Positions 1 through 11,482 of a DNA stretch of 64,000 bases are shown piece by piece. The stretch lies in NCBI GenBank assembly GCA_037447655.1, contig JBBHKE010001534.1:186001-250000 (forward strand), read 5' to 3'. The notes under the pieces are model-generated. The model worked only from the letters and a program-made list of their open reading frames with translations, made no database searches and was not told where the DNA came from. The stretch comes from Zygnema cylindricum. Taxonomy: Eukaryota; Streptophyta; Zygnematophyceae; Zygnematales; Zygnemataceae. A program made the position numbers and the translations under genes. Each line of letters starts with the position of its first letter. Within the stretch, counting starts at the first letter, position 1.

Positions 1-551
1 AAAGATACACGTCTGTGATAGGGATGTAGTCTACATCCCGGTTTTGGAAACAAGGGCTTGTCTATTTGTGGATTTTCCTGTTCACGTCTCAACTAGCATT
101 GAAGTGCTGATTTTAGCCAAAATTCACACATTGACTTTGTTGGCCGCTACGATGAAGTAAAGTGACATATTTGGAAAGACCGATTTCCACAGCTAGTCAG
201 TTAGAAACAGGAAAAAATGATGAGAAATTGCTGGCGGCTGAAACTTTTCTGTGACAGACTTCTTGTGCAAGTGAGTAAAACATTTTCGGGCCTGCAATGT
301 AAATTTTATAAAACTAGTTTAATATCAAGCCAATGGTGGATTTGGCTAATAGGTAGGAGCACTTAAACATTCGTCCTATTATTGCCAGATGAGCAAGCTT
401 ATCCATCAACTGTTACTCACAAGTTCCTCTGACCATTTTCCTTGCTCAGACGGAACCGAATCTCCAGACATTCTTCAAAAAAATTCACCTGTACTTCTTG
501 CTAGCAAAAACTAATTTTCTGTTTGACTACTAAACATTGTTTTGCAGATTG
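1..551. other. intergenic, no recognised gene
   Basis: No open frame of recognisable family, no RNA gene and no clear transposon end was seen in this stretch. It could contain the 3' end of a gene lying to the left, but nothing supports that directly. Confidence 0.4.
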
Positions 552-613
552 TTTGTGGTTGTCCGTATGTTGTTTCTGGCAGTTTGTGGTTGTCCGTATG
601 TTGTTTCTGGCAG
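552..613. repeat. 31-bp tandem duplication
   Basis: A 31-base unit starting TTTGTGGTTGTCCG occurs twice head to tail (552-582 and 583-613) with no differences. About 50 bases further on, a second short direct repeat (TTCCTTCACAGGYGACCC, at about 660 and 706) occurs. No function is apparent. Confidence 0.9.
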
Positions 614-734
614 CAGCAACAAATGCCAATTCCGTTTTTTTTTTTTTATGTACTATGGCTTCCTTCACAGGTGACCCTTTAACGTGTTAGATTCAATGTT
701 GTAATTTCCTTCACAGGCGACCCTTTAACTCAGG

Positions 735-836
735 ATGGCTGCGGTTCTTAGATTATCGAGAGGCCAGCAGTGCCTTGCAGTCGTAAGGCCAAGTTCCACA
801 AATATGACCGGTCAATGGCGTCGATTTCTATTTTGA
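735..836 (+). CDS. possible first exon with mitochondrial-type leader
   Basis: A short ATG frame of 33 codons begins MAAVLRLSRG and ends in TGA. It is rich in Arg, Ser and Ala, has no acidic residue, and resembles a mitochondrial presequence. No downstream exon was found, because a MITE begins at 1037 and the following DNA looks non-coding. It may be an orphan first exon, a gene remnant or chance. There is no homology support. Confidence 0.18.
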   Translation: MAAVLRLSRGQQCLAVVRPSSTNMTGQWRRFLF

Positions 837-1036
837 ATCCATTACAAGGGGTTCAGCGGTCAGACGTTTCCTTCAAATCGTAGTGGTAATTGTTAAGTGG
901 CCCAAAAGAAGCCACGTAGAAATATCGTATATGGTGTTGCTAATTCTAATATTAGTGTAAACGTCAATAATTCAGTAACTCTTATCGGTGTACTGTGCAA
1001 ACGTAACAAACGGGTCACAATCGAGACATGCAACAC

Positions 1037-1546
1037 TACACCGAGAATCGTAATTAGAGTAAATTACTCTAATTCGGTCGCTCGAAATTTCGACTCTATC
1101 ACATGAAATAGAGTAAATGATTCTAATTTTTTAATTATTCTATTTAAGGTAAAGTTTAATTAGCGTTTTTAAATCTTATATAGGCTCGTTTTAAATAGTG
1201 TGGAGTACGGACGACCTCCGACCGTGCAAGATTGTACTTTATTAAGGAAAAAAGTACAAATAATGATTTAATACAGGCCGTTATCATGTAACTGCGTTTT
1301 AACAAACGTCATGGCGTAGTGCAAACGTCATGGTGACAATAAACTGTACGTTTTGCCAAATTCTGTAAGAATACCTTATTTACAGTAGAGGATATTAGCG
1401 CGCCAAATCAGAGTACTTAAATAAATTAGAGTAAACTTCATAGTTGAAACAGCTCTATCACATAAATTAGCGTTCATTACTCTAATTATATTTTTTAGTT
1501 TTTGTACTCTAATTTTTTCATTACTCTAATTACGATTAGCGGTGTA
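1037..1546. mobile_element. MITE family M3, copy a (510 bp)
   Basis: The ends are inverted repeats of about 26 bases. The left end is TACACCGAGAATCGTAATTA and the right end is the reverse complement of TACACCGCTAATCGTAATTA, with only two mismatches in 26. There is no coding capacity. The terminal TA may be the target duplication, as in Tc1/mariner-like elements, but that assignment is inferred. Further TTACTCTAAT-type motifs lie just inside both ends. Related short elements occur at 11550, 12655 and 15582. Confidence 0.75.
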
Positions 1547-2671
1547 CAGTATAGTATAGTTCGAATTTCAAAACTATGTATTACAATTGGACATATGATA
1601 TGCATATTGTTTTACACACCTAATTGTTCAAATTGCGCGATTTTTTCCTTTTTTCCAGTGTATACGTATTGTACGTGATTTTTGAAAAAATCGCAAAAAA
1701 ACGTCTACTGTAAACTGAAACGAACAATTTACGGAAACCTATAGACAATTTACGGTAACTGTACGGTTTTTTACGGAAATTGTACGGAAGTTGACGAAAA
1801 GATACGATTCACGTATCGGTACTTTCTGTGGTGTAAACTGAACAGAATGTTCACGGATACGTACATAATTTTATCGTACATCTACGGACAATTTAAAAAA
1901 GAGACGTTGCGGCGTCACACTATTTGCGGACCCTTAACCCGTTTCAATGATACCCACTTGTTATTTAGACCCCACGCTGTCACCTAAATACACCCATCGC
2001 TATAACTTTTAAAATATATCTCCAAATAGCGTGATTCTTTCGCGGACGTCTACCAAATTTAGTACTCTATAATCATAATACCTAAATACCCCTTTATAAA
2101 CAAGTTCGATCAGCAACATGTTATGACGATGCCCTAGGAGCAAGCGTCGGAAACCAATTGATGTAGATTTCCCGATAAATTTTTTTGTTGTGATAATTAT
2201 TTAAACAATGAAACATTTCTATCTCTCATTTAAGGGAAAGCGTTCAAACTGCGGGTACATTTTCAATTCAAGTTTTGTAACATGTACGAAATTGTACGGA
2301 CAAAAATTCATTAAAGATTTTTACGATTTTTTCGAATCAACCTCTACGTATTGTATGCGCGTTTCAATCGTGCGTAAAATACGTTTTGAACAACTATGGT
2401 ACTTACAGATGAAACATGGAATTTATATGCTAGTTACGGAGGATAAGATTGGGACACAGATTCGACGAATCCGACGGACCATGTTTACTGCACTTAATTA
2501 AAACTGATTAACATCGCAAGTGCCTTTTGATCCTCTGAATGTCAACCATTTACCGACCAATTACCATTTTTTACTTGTACTTTGTGTATTCTATTTTGTT
2601 ATCAGTTTATCACGTAGCTCAATATGGGTTTTAATAACGTCGAAAGAAGCGTTGCCATTTTCATTCTATTA
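1547..2671. other. AT-rich non-coding stretch with ACGG-motif cluster
   Basis: No gene is visible. Between about 1680 and 1900 the words TTTACGG, TGTACGG and CGTAC recur many times, for example CAATTTACGGAAACC, CAATTTACGGTAACTG and AATTGTACGGAAG. This looks like degenerate short repeats. The short open frame at 2208-2501 has no recognisable content. Confidence 0.5.
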
Positions 2672-3572
2672 GGCCATGTTCCCATATAACCGAGCCTGAG
2701 TTTTGCTACTTTGCTTTTTAGCGAAGATTTTACGTACTACTTTAGAGCGTTCCGCTGTAACGCAATGACATCGTTACTTAAAATTTTGATGGATGTAGAC
2801 GTGGGTATAATTTTTTATTTTGTGACGGTTGTAGACGACTACAAAACTCGCGACAATTGATGACGTTTCCAAAATAGTGACGTTTGTTTAATGCGTCAGT
2901 TACTTTGTGTTATCGTAGATGTTTAGGGCTTATGACATGTTGACGTCACGCTCACTTATGATAGCGTCGACGTCATTAATTCCAAACTCCAAAGCCTTCC
3001 GCCATGGTTTATCGATTTTGTTCTTTCGTCCTGTCTCACTCTACTTGCCATCAAAATACGTCCAATGATAGTCAAAAGTCATCTTTTATAAAGATCTTTC
3101 ATTTAATACCATAATTGACGTTTTTTATTGCAAGAATTGTGAGACAGTTGCTGTTGTGGGAGAGGGAGAAAGAGCGAGGCGCCTTCCTAGACTTCCTTTT
3201 GCGAAATGGCGTCCGTTGCTCGAGACCCCTCCATGGCTCATGTACGGAAAATTTAAATACAGGCTGGAAACGTACATTGGGTTTTTATTTTGGTACTCCG
3301 CTTATGGCAAAAATAAAATAAAAAGCGTGTGACGCGTGCCACGTCTTCCTATCCGCATGTAGCTTGATACTGTAACTAGAATCACCTCGAGGTGATTTTA
3401 GTAGAAGAAGTTTAAAGATGAGATGGATGACATGAAAGTGGGTCGAAAAAGGTGACGCAAATTGTCTTGTTGTATTTTCATTTTTTGGTAAGCTGAAGAT
3501 TTTTTCGTTACGCCCTGGGTTTTATAGGAAAACGACAGGAAAAAACCCTTACTTTATCATATGAGAACCTGT
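2672..3572 (+). mobile_element. PIF/Harbinger-like MITE H2, copy 1
   Basis: The left end (GGCCATGTTCCCATATAACC, preceded by TTA) matches the left ends at 11483, 12592 and 34093. Shared internal landmarks follow in the same order: TTTTAGCGAAGATTTTACG, GACGGTTGTAGACGACTACA, the palindrome AATCACCTCGAGGTGATT, and GAAAACGACAGGAAAAAACC near the right end. The right terminus at about 3572 is degenerate, so that boundary is approximate. No transposase is encoded. Confidence 0.65.
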
Positions 3573-4077
3573 CGTAAGTAGTGTTTATCCATCAAATACG
3601 ATATTAAAATGCCTGAGAATATCCATATTAAAATACCTACTGTTGGAATATTGTGCGAATTGGCAGATTCGTCAAAGTCGCGCGAAGTTATGCTCAGTTC
3701 ATTTTGTGTGTCCGTAGATGTTTGTTTCTTTTCGTGCGTCCGTATTTTATAGTGTGGTGTATTGGGAAAACCCCCTGCTGCCATGAATCCGATAATCGAA
3801 CAGTGAGGGTTGCTTCGGGGACCAACTAAATGTTATCGCCGATACATATCGGGGTTAGGGGGGTGGGGGGGTGAGAACTGAGAAGCATAGATGTCTTATC
3901 CGCATAAAACGCACGGAGTAAACTAACGAAGTAACGAATACTACGTTTCGTGCGCATAAAACAATTTTCAGCTTTATAAAATTCGCAGTAAAATTCGTAC
4001 TTTTCTTTAACTTTCAAATTTCAAGAATTTAAATATTCAATACCCTGAAAAACTGATAAGCGCAACGAACTAGCGGC
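3573..4077. other. intergenic, nothing recognised
   Basis: Short open frames only, none with recognisable family features. A G-rich run (GGGGGGTGGGGGGG, about 3857-3872) is the only notable local composition. Confidence 0.4.
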
Positions 4078-4457
4078 GAGCGTCGGAATTTATGGCGTCT
4101 CCAACGGCGGCTTCCTTCTGAAGACGGAGAGGAGGACAGATAAGACACGCGTGCGAGACGCCATAAATTCCGCGGCTCGCCGCTGAGATAAAAATACGCG
4201 TGCGAGACGCCATACATTCCGCGGCTCGCCGCTCAGATAAAAACACTCTTGCGAAACGCCATAAATTCCGCGGCTCGCCGTTCAGATAAAAATACCCGGG
4301 CGAGACGCCATAAATTCCGCGGCTCGCCGCTGAGATAAAAACACGTGCGCGCAAGTGAAGCAAAACTGAAAAGTGAAACGAACTAGCGTCGAGCGGCGGA
4401 ATTTACGGCGTCTCCAACGGCGGCTTCCTTCTGAAGACGGAGTGGAGGACAAATAAA
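4078..4457. repeat. 49-bp minisatellite flanked by 66-bp direct repeats
   Basis: Four tandem copies of a 49-base unit (landmark GCGAGACGCCATAAATTCCG) start near 4152, 4201, 4250 and 4299. They are bracketed by two direct copies of a longer unit (4078-4143 and 4392-4457, landmark CGGCGGCTTCCTTCTGAAGA). The flanking repeats contain, in inverted orientation, the GGAATTTATGGCGTCTC core of the 49-base unit. The array is clearly GC-richer than its surroundings. Open frames across it are by-products of the repeat. Confidence 0.9.
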
Positions 4458-4926
4458 AAATATGCGCGCGTAAATGAAGCAACGACTTTTTTTTTAATGT
4501 CCTTACAAATTTCCGTACAGTGTGAGACGTACGAATTTTACGAATTTTACGAAACAAGCGAATACTACGCAGAAATGGGAAAAAAGTCCAAATCCGTACG
4601 AATATGACATCTATGGTTGTTAACTCTTTTTTCAGTTCAAGGGGCTAATCCAACAAAACATCAACGCTAATTTATACATCTAACACTAATTTGGATACAC
4701 ATTCCCATAGTGTAGACGCTATTGGATGCATTCACATAGTCCACGTTTAAACGCGTGCGAACAATTTTGCGTGATTTTCTCTCGTCTTTCTTGCAAAAAA
4801 TCGAATTTGAGGGCGCTTTTCCATGTCAACACCACTCACTTTCCCCTCTCGAGGTCGTTATCTAACACTTTTTATGTACGTTTGTACATAAAAACATTAT
4901 TTTTTAGTAAAGAGTGACACATTTCC

Positions 4927-5095
4927 TACACTACTCTACGTAAAAATCGCCCAAATTAGAGTCATTAACGTAAATTAAATCGTACCTTTATAGTTTAAAA
5001 TAAAAAATAAATTTATTTATTATATTTTAGGTTCGATGATCAAAATTTGGGGGCGCCGAATTTGTGTTCTTACACTAATAGCGATTCAAGGTGTA
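4927..5095. mobile_element. possible MITE family M3, diverged copy
   Basis: The right end (CACTAATAGCGATTCAAGGTGTA, ending at 5095) resembles M3 ends when reverse-complemented. The left end (TACACTACTC) is only weakly similar. A second isolated M3-like end with the same core occurs at about 14633-14656. Confidence 0.35.
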
Positions 5096-7846
5096 GTGAT
5101 GGGTGTCAGGTTTTAGTGGACGGGCTTGGCACGTGATGGGTCACCTTTGTAGCCCTTGAGAAACGATTTTTTTCCAAGCTGTGACAATGCTTTGGCAAAA
5201 GGGCAAAGCAAAAACGAGTTGTACAAAATTCGAACTTGGCAAGGTATAATGACATCATAAGGGAGCGATGACATCGAGTTATTCTTAGTTGTTTGAGCGA
5301 CAATTGTTGCTAAGCGCGTCCGGACTCTCGACATGCACCTGATCACGCCAAAACCAAACACTACGACTGGTTACATGGACGTATCGCAATCGCAGATCGG
5401 TACAGACCGATGCGATCATTTTTGTTTCTCTCCAGTAATAATCGTATTAACCCATTGTACCAAAATAGTTTAAATTAACTATTGTAACAAAGTTCAAAAT
5501 TTTAACGGTACGTACAACTTTATTTAGTATTTGCCTCGTTGCCCATCAACTGAATTTTGTTCCTACAAGTAGTAGGAAGTAGCAAAAAGTTCTTAAGGTG
5601 CATCGCTTTCGAATTTGCATATCGAGGTAAACAATGTGAAATTCGATATAAGGTCAAAACGATTGTTGGTATTTTATAATTCAAATGTATGAAACGTATC
5701 TTCAAATGCGATATTTTAGGTAAGCTATTCAAAGAACATACGATACATAATTACAATACCGTCTCTTCCAAGGTCAACTTTGTATATGAGTTAATTATTG
5801 TATAAAGGTTTCATCCAAGTTTTTTGTTTGTTCAGTTTTGTGCATGTTCTTTCTCTATTTCTTTTCCCCCTTATGGTAGTTATTGTATGTACTAATCGCT
5901 TGATACTTGCAATAACAAAAGTGTTGTACAAATAGTGATACAAACTCTGTGATGACCCCAAGTTGCGGATTAATCGTGACATTATTGTCGTCAACAATAA
6001 TGCCACCTTAAAGCCACAAATGACAAAACATCTTAAGTTTTGTTTGTGATCGACAAACAAAAAATGGCTTCTCCATCACACAATCAATATGAGGACTACT
6101 GTGATGTTGTAGTATTTTTCGACATTTTTAACGCATCAAACATCGTGACTCAAACAACATTAATATTTATCAACATCCCAAAGGAGAAATCAGCAGAAGA
6201 TGACCAAATTCCTTCTTGTACCCGTGACAATGGTTTATCACTCATTAGTTGACATTATAGCCTCACTTGTTTCAAAGCACTCGACAAAGCACACAAACTA
6301 AAATTCGACATCTACTCCTTTTGAACTCCCCGTCACCAATCAACATATAAGAATTGGCATACTAAACGACAAATATGCAATGTTAAAAAAAGTGAGTGAC
6401 AAATGAATTGTGAGCATGCAAGTGCTACAAATGAATGATATACCCTGTCACTCTTCACATTTGAGATGCCAATCAAACAGTGTTAACCATTGGAAATTGT
6501 CATTGGAATGAAGTGTTTTTTAAGCAAGAAGTGCATTCAATGAGCAAAGTGAAAGCAGTGTAAACATAGTCCTCAAATTCATCACTCCAGAATGCACACA
6601 CAGATGTCCGTGTGAAAGCATAGTTAATCAGATATTTATTCAGCATCGATGAAAAGCATGTCACGAAGTGTAATAATGAACAAATGACATTTCCGCTTTT
6701 TTATCGATTCAATAAATGACAGATTGAATTCATCCCACAAGCAGCTATTTTCTGGTTAACTCTCGCGAGCTTCTTAAACGTATGTCTAGCTTTGCATTAA
6801 TGAGAGGTAACAATGACACTCCGAATTGCGTAAAAAAACCCTAAGAAAAACAAATGCATGAGGAAAAGCTTGAGAGAGCACATTGCGTTTAGGTGATCAT
6901 TAAATAATTCATGAAAAGTTCACATGACTGCAAGTGACTTTGACTTCTTCAGCATATTAGAAAGTCCAAAAGATAACGTAATCCTTTCTGTATTTTGATC
7001 ACGATCTTGGGTCTGTCAAATCGTCACGTTGGAGGAACAGATCCATATTTTAAAAGAAGCTTTCTATAAATCATAAACTTCCTAACGTGTCCTGTCACAT
7101 AATGTTTTCCAGCAACAGCATACTCAGATTCTGTTCTTTGATGTTAAAAATTTTCCAGCCACTCGATTTGCCACTTTTTGATGTGACAGGTCCAGGTGAC
7201 CGCATTTGTTTTTTACAAGTTACGCAATTTGAATACTATACTTTTTCCTGTCATGTGTATTCATTGCCAGCTTTGAAAATGAGTAAAGAAACACAGGTTC
7301 ACATCGGGTCTGGGCAAGGGCAAATGCAAGCTAACCCGAAGTAAACAATGGAATATAGGCAATGATAAAATTGCAGACTTGTAGGGCAACCACTTACAGA
7401 CAAAAGTAAATGAATGACTAGAGATAGAATATTCAGACTTTTGTCGACAAAAGAAAACTAGAAGAAAAAGGACAAAATACAACATTTATTCACATGTACA
7501 GTGTCTTTGAAATTGTGAATGAATATTTGCCTAAAGCTCGCAATATACAAAGCTATGTACCTTGAGTCCATCTTCCACTAGACATAAAACTCCCAATAAT
7601 TGTCAACTGAAGTACAGATGTGAATGCCACTAAGGTGCTATGGCTCTCTAAGTGGAGACGCTATTTTCATAATTGCGGTTCGAAGGAAGAACTCGATAGT
7701 TACCACACAGACTAACAATGCTGTGCCCCAATGAATTCTACAATGATACTACACTAGACCAGATGCTAAAGTTTAAGCTCTATTTCAATACATCTAAAGG
7801 CCCGCTGGGGCCTGCCAATCATTAAACGGCTACAAGACTTAGTTTT
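5096..7846. other. intergenic, nothing recognised
   Basis: A 2.7-kb stretch with only short open frames (each under 90 codons), none showing recognisable motifs. It probably includes the 3' UTR and downstream region of the minus-strand glycosyltransferase gene near its right edge. No RNA gene or transposon termini were seen. Confidence 0.4.
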
Positions 7847-8120
7847 CTACATGTCCCTCTGACCGTTTAGGGCAGCGACAAACAATATTGCTGGCAGAGA
7901 TCTAAAGAGGAAGCCGTTCCCATATCTAAAAAAAGTAGCTTCTGAGAACCTCGTGATTGCTTTAGCACAGCAAGGGCATTCTCTTATAAAGGAAACGTCA
8001 AAAAATACGGCATGGTTGCCATCAGAGATGTCCAAATAAAGGCGGAGTATCACTTTTATATTCGTGCATACCCTCAGCTTTGCGGCTTTCAAAAAGGAGA
8101 AAGAATTACACCCTTCTCCT
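7847..8120 (-). other. possible alternative terminal exon of the glycosyltransferase gene
   Basis: On the minus strand the upstream reading frame meets GTAAGTG (from 8165) just before its stop. A 45-base segment ending in a pyrimidine-rich TTCAG (8121-8165) would make a canonical GT-AG intron. Splicing joins codons in phase to a frame that stays open to TAG at 7847-7849 and adds about 90 residues. These residues show no family similarity that I recognise. If the intron is retained, the protein stops at 8162. Transcript data would decide. Confidence 0.3.
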
Positions 8121-8161
8121 CTGAACCAGAAAAAAGAAAAATTTATAAGGAACCCTTTCAC

Positions 8162-9856
8162 TTACCCCAACTTTTTCTGGCCTCTATTTTGTCCATGAGT
8201 TCTCCAAACAATCTCGAAATGCAACGGAAACATTTTCTTCAAACCTAGCTGCGCCGCAATAAAGGAACCGATTTGATTTTGACCCTTCAGATTTCCATCT
8301 TTTTCAGCAAGGATTTTTCCTGGAAGCTTCTGCACCTCCTGTAGTCCAATATCATTCTCTTCCCCGGGATGAGTGACTTTCGCAACCACTCCATTTCTCC
8401 GAACATACCTTATCCCTGCCCAAGTAATATCTGGCTTGAAATACGTGTAAAGAGCAATGACAGGGAGCATAAAAAGATTGACAGCCATTCCAGCAATACT
8501 GAGAGGCAAAGAAACGTTTTCCAGTCGAAAAGGCTCCAGTTCAGGGGAGAGCTTATTGCAGAGCTTTAGCACCGAAGAAAACAAATGGACTCCACAGCCA
8601 GTAAGGAAAGCCATGGAGAGGAGATTCGCAGCCGCCATTGCTGACGTCACTGGACAAAACGAATGCGACAGGAGCCACTGAAACCAACTCCGACTGCTCA
8701 CAATAGAAGCCATGGCCACTCCCGGGTTGTCTACCCACACTAAAACTGACCAGAGGACAGAAGCCAGGAAGCTACATAAATGGAGCGAGCTCACGACCAG
8801 AGGCATAATGCAGGCCCATGATAAGTACATGTAGCAAATCCATCCAGTTCTGTTTGTTCGATAGGCGTAACTTGAGCAATAGGTCAAAAGAGCAAAAATT
8901 TGACGTCTCACATAGTTCCAATATCGAACCATTGTCCAACCTCCAGACATACGGCCTGGAAAAATAGATACTGGAGCACTCCAAACTTTTCTGTTGTTCA
9001 CTCCGGCAACAGAGGTCAGAATAAGATCATTCGAATAACCATTTTGTTGCAAAGCTGTCATCATTCCGTGACGATTATTACGCAAATCCTCGGAGCGCAA
9101 AAAGATACAACCTCCCCAAACAAAAAACACTTGACTTCCGGAGGAAAGCCCGACCAGAAGAGGCAGTCGATACGCCATGGCTGCATATGCTGCTAAGGTT
9201 GGTTGAGAGGGAAGGTCAAATGAATATCCAGTGGCGACAAACACATCTTCTCGAGTCTCCATTGTTTCCACAAGAGATCCAATGGTTCCAGGATGACACT
9301 GGATATCGTCGTCAAGAAAAAGAATGTATTTGCTGTCAACACTAATAGCTTTTGCTCCTGCAAGCTGGTTGTGTATCTGCTGAGAACAGTGAGAAGCAAG
9401 TCCGGCTACCACGGTTCGAATCTCTATCGCTCCATTTTGCGCCATTTCTTTTTTCAAAGCATTCACGGCATCATAAGCAGGATCTTCTTTTGATTCGACA
9501 CAAAACAGAAACTCAATCTGACCACCGTAAAGAGTAACCAGCTGCGATCTCCAGTTAGCGTTTCCCTGCTCCCCAGCCCCCTTCACTGCTAAAATGACAG
9601 ACACTTTCGGAAGTTTCTGCTGAAACTCGTGAGATAACTTTTCTTCATCCGTGGTAATGAATGCCATGGAATTGCCTTTCTTTTCCTCATTGCTAATTTT
9701 TTTCAACTGTTGACGGCGACACAGACTTGCGTAACACCAGGCTAACCCTAAACCAAGGCACACTAGACAGCCTTGGAGCTGAAAAAGCCAAATAAGTTGC
9801 TGGAAAGAAACGCTTCTAAGATTCTCCATGATGAATACACCCATAACGCCGTCCAT
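8162..9856 (-). CDS. ceramide glucosyltransferase-like protein (GT21 family)
   Basis: This 564-residue intact frame resembles glucosylceramide synthases, which transfer glucose from UDP-glucose to ceramide on ER/Golgi membranes. A hydrophobic N-terminal segment (about residues 21-43) is followed by a GT-A core. Visible in order are PKVSVILAVKGAG (83-95), the acidic metal site LFLDDDIQCHPG (179-190), an SNDLILTSVAG stretch (275-285) matching the third Asp region, and RYWNYVRRQ (311-319) at the (Q/R)XXRW-like position. At least three hydrophobic stretches follow, typical of the membrane-embedded C-terminal half. The length is close to plant homologues of about 520 residues. Two in-frame Met codons lie near the start; the second (MENLRS, residue 10) is an alternative start. 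A possible 3' intron begins at 8165. Family assignment is by motif recognition; activity is inferred. Confidence 0.85.
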   Translation of the reverse strand: MDGVMGVFIMENLRSVSFQQLIWLFQLQGCLVCLGLGLAWCYASLCRRQQLKKISNEEKKGNSMAFITTDEEKLSHEFQQKLPKVSVILAVKGAGEQGNANWRSQLVTLYGGQIEFLFCVESKEDPAYDAVNALKKEMAQNGAIEIRTVVAGLASHCSQQIHNQLAGAKAISVDSKYILFLDDDIQCHPGTIGSLVETMETREDVFVATGYSFDLPSQPTLAAYAAMAYRLPLLVGLSSGSQVFFVWGGCIFLRSEDLRNNRHGMMTALQQNGYSNDLILTSVAGVNNRKVWSAPVSIFPGRMSGGWTMVRYWNYVRRQIFALLTYCSSYAYRTNRTGWICYMYLSWACIMPLVVSSLHLCSFLASVLWSVLVWVDNPGVAMASIVSSRSWFQWLLSHSFCPVTSAMAAANLLSMAFLTGCGVHLFSSVLKLCNKLSPELEPFRLENVSLPLSIAGMAVNLFMLPVIALYTYFKPDITWAGIRYVRRNGVVAKVTHPGEENDIGLQEVQKLPGKILAEKDGNLKGQNQIGSFIAAQLGLKKMFPLHFEIVWRTHGQNRGQKKLG

Positions 9857-11482
9857 TGATGTAAGAGACTTAAAAAAATAAGAGAATTGCCGAAGATTAC
9901 TACCTTCTTTTGAGTAAAAATGTAATCTGGAGGGATTATGTTATTCTCATTCACTATAAAGAATGGTTTATTCTTTCTAGATCCTGCTGAATATGATACC
10001 TACAATGTGTCTAATTGTCAGAGCAGATATGGTTCTCCTTTCCTTTTTGTGCTTTATTTAGTCCTTCCCTGCTATATAAAGAAGGGAAGACTTTGTACCG
10101 GCAGGAACTAGGAAGGATTCTCCGAAAAAACACGTGCACACGGATGCTACGCGGGAATTTTTGTAGCTTTACTTTTGACCCTTTTTTGTACGGACATTCT
10201 CATTCCCGGTCAATTTTTTTACTTTTCCTGTCCTTAAGATCGGATACCCCTTCTAATCTCTGTTTTCGCTATTTCTTTCTGTACGGACGTTGGCTTTTGC
10301 CATTAAAAAAAACATTTTTCTAGCCGGTGACATCTTACGGGCGACAGGAATCCTGTGAAGCATAATAAAAAAATGCTGGTTGGATGCTTGGATTCGAAAT
10401 CCACGTAGGACCACGCCGACAAAATTGGTGCTGCTGAACGACACGTAAATTGATTGAAGTACGAAGTGCTGCAAATAAAAAGAATGAAGTGACACGCGTC
10501 TGTCAAAGTGACAGGCAAAGTCACAGTTGACCATTGAGAGATGGGTACGGCGGATACTTAGGAACCGCGCGGTCCAAGGAGAGCGGAGCAGCGGCGCCGC
10601 CAAATTCAAAAATGTAATCTACGGAAAAGTACAGAAAATAATAAAGTACCGTACATGCTTTTGTACGATATCTGATAGTTGCAACGTTGGACAGAGGAAA
10701 CTGGAAAAGTGAAATTTACAGAAAGGTGCGACCGCATATTCGCCCGACCGCGCATTTTCAAAGTTGGGGCGCGTACGAAGAAGGCATCCGCGTGGCAGCC
10801 AGTATCTTTCTGACGCAAACCTTGTCGTACATTTGTGGTGTATTTGCCTACTTGGGGAATATATTTGACCTTCCATAAAAATAGAGAAATCTTGCGGACA
10901 CAAACAAATTTAATCGGGGCACTAAATTCTTGACTGAAGGTAGCTTTTCTTTACTATCGTAGGATGTTTCGTGACGTCCAATGGGACGGCCGTCGGAAAA
11001 GCCTCTCAAATATTCTCGCCTGTAAAATATTGACGGTGTTCAGGACGACCCCGAAAAACAAAAGGCTAGAATTTAATTTTACTTCGCCGGAAGTAATCTA
11101 GACCGTTCATTGGCGTTTTATAATGGAAAACTCCATATTTTTTAACGGAGGATCTCAATCGCTCCTGGGAGAGTGTGATCCAATTAAAGCTGTCGCAAAT
11201 TTTGTAAAATTAAACGTCGTGAAAAACGTATTTAGCGGCCGTCTAAGCTACTAACTGCTAAGGGGAAACTTCTATCACGACATTTAAAGGGAATTGCACG
11301 AGTACAAACTCGGAGGAGCTAATCTGACGGCCAATCCGTTGACTGACATTGACCAGTGAAAATATCTGCTTCAGCAAGCACCAGCTTTCTTTCGACACGC
11401 CACCTCTTAAGGTTTCGCCTCATATTTCAGCGACGTCCGTCATGGCCGTCCAGCTGTTACGGTGAAACACATGTAAATAAAG
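9857..11482. other. intergenic, upstream of the glycosyltransferase gene
   Basis: The interval should include the glycosyltransferase promoter near its left edge, but no TATA-like element or transcription start can be placed with confidence. Short open frames have no recognisable content. GTACGG words recur around 10190-10720, as in the transposon-rich parts of the window. Confidence 0.4.

Noticed and set aside
4070-4557. Overlapping minus-strand open frames with repeated ISAASRGIYGV-like segments
   Set aside because: They are translations of the 49-bp minisatellite; three frames are open at once, which is a repeat artefact.
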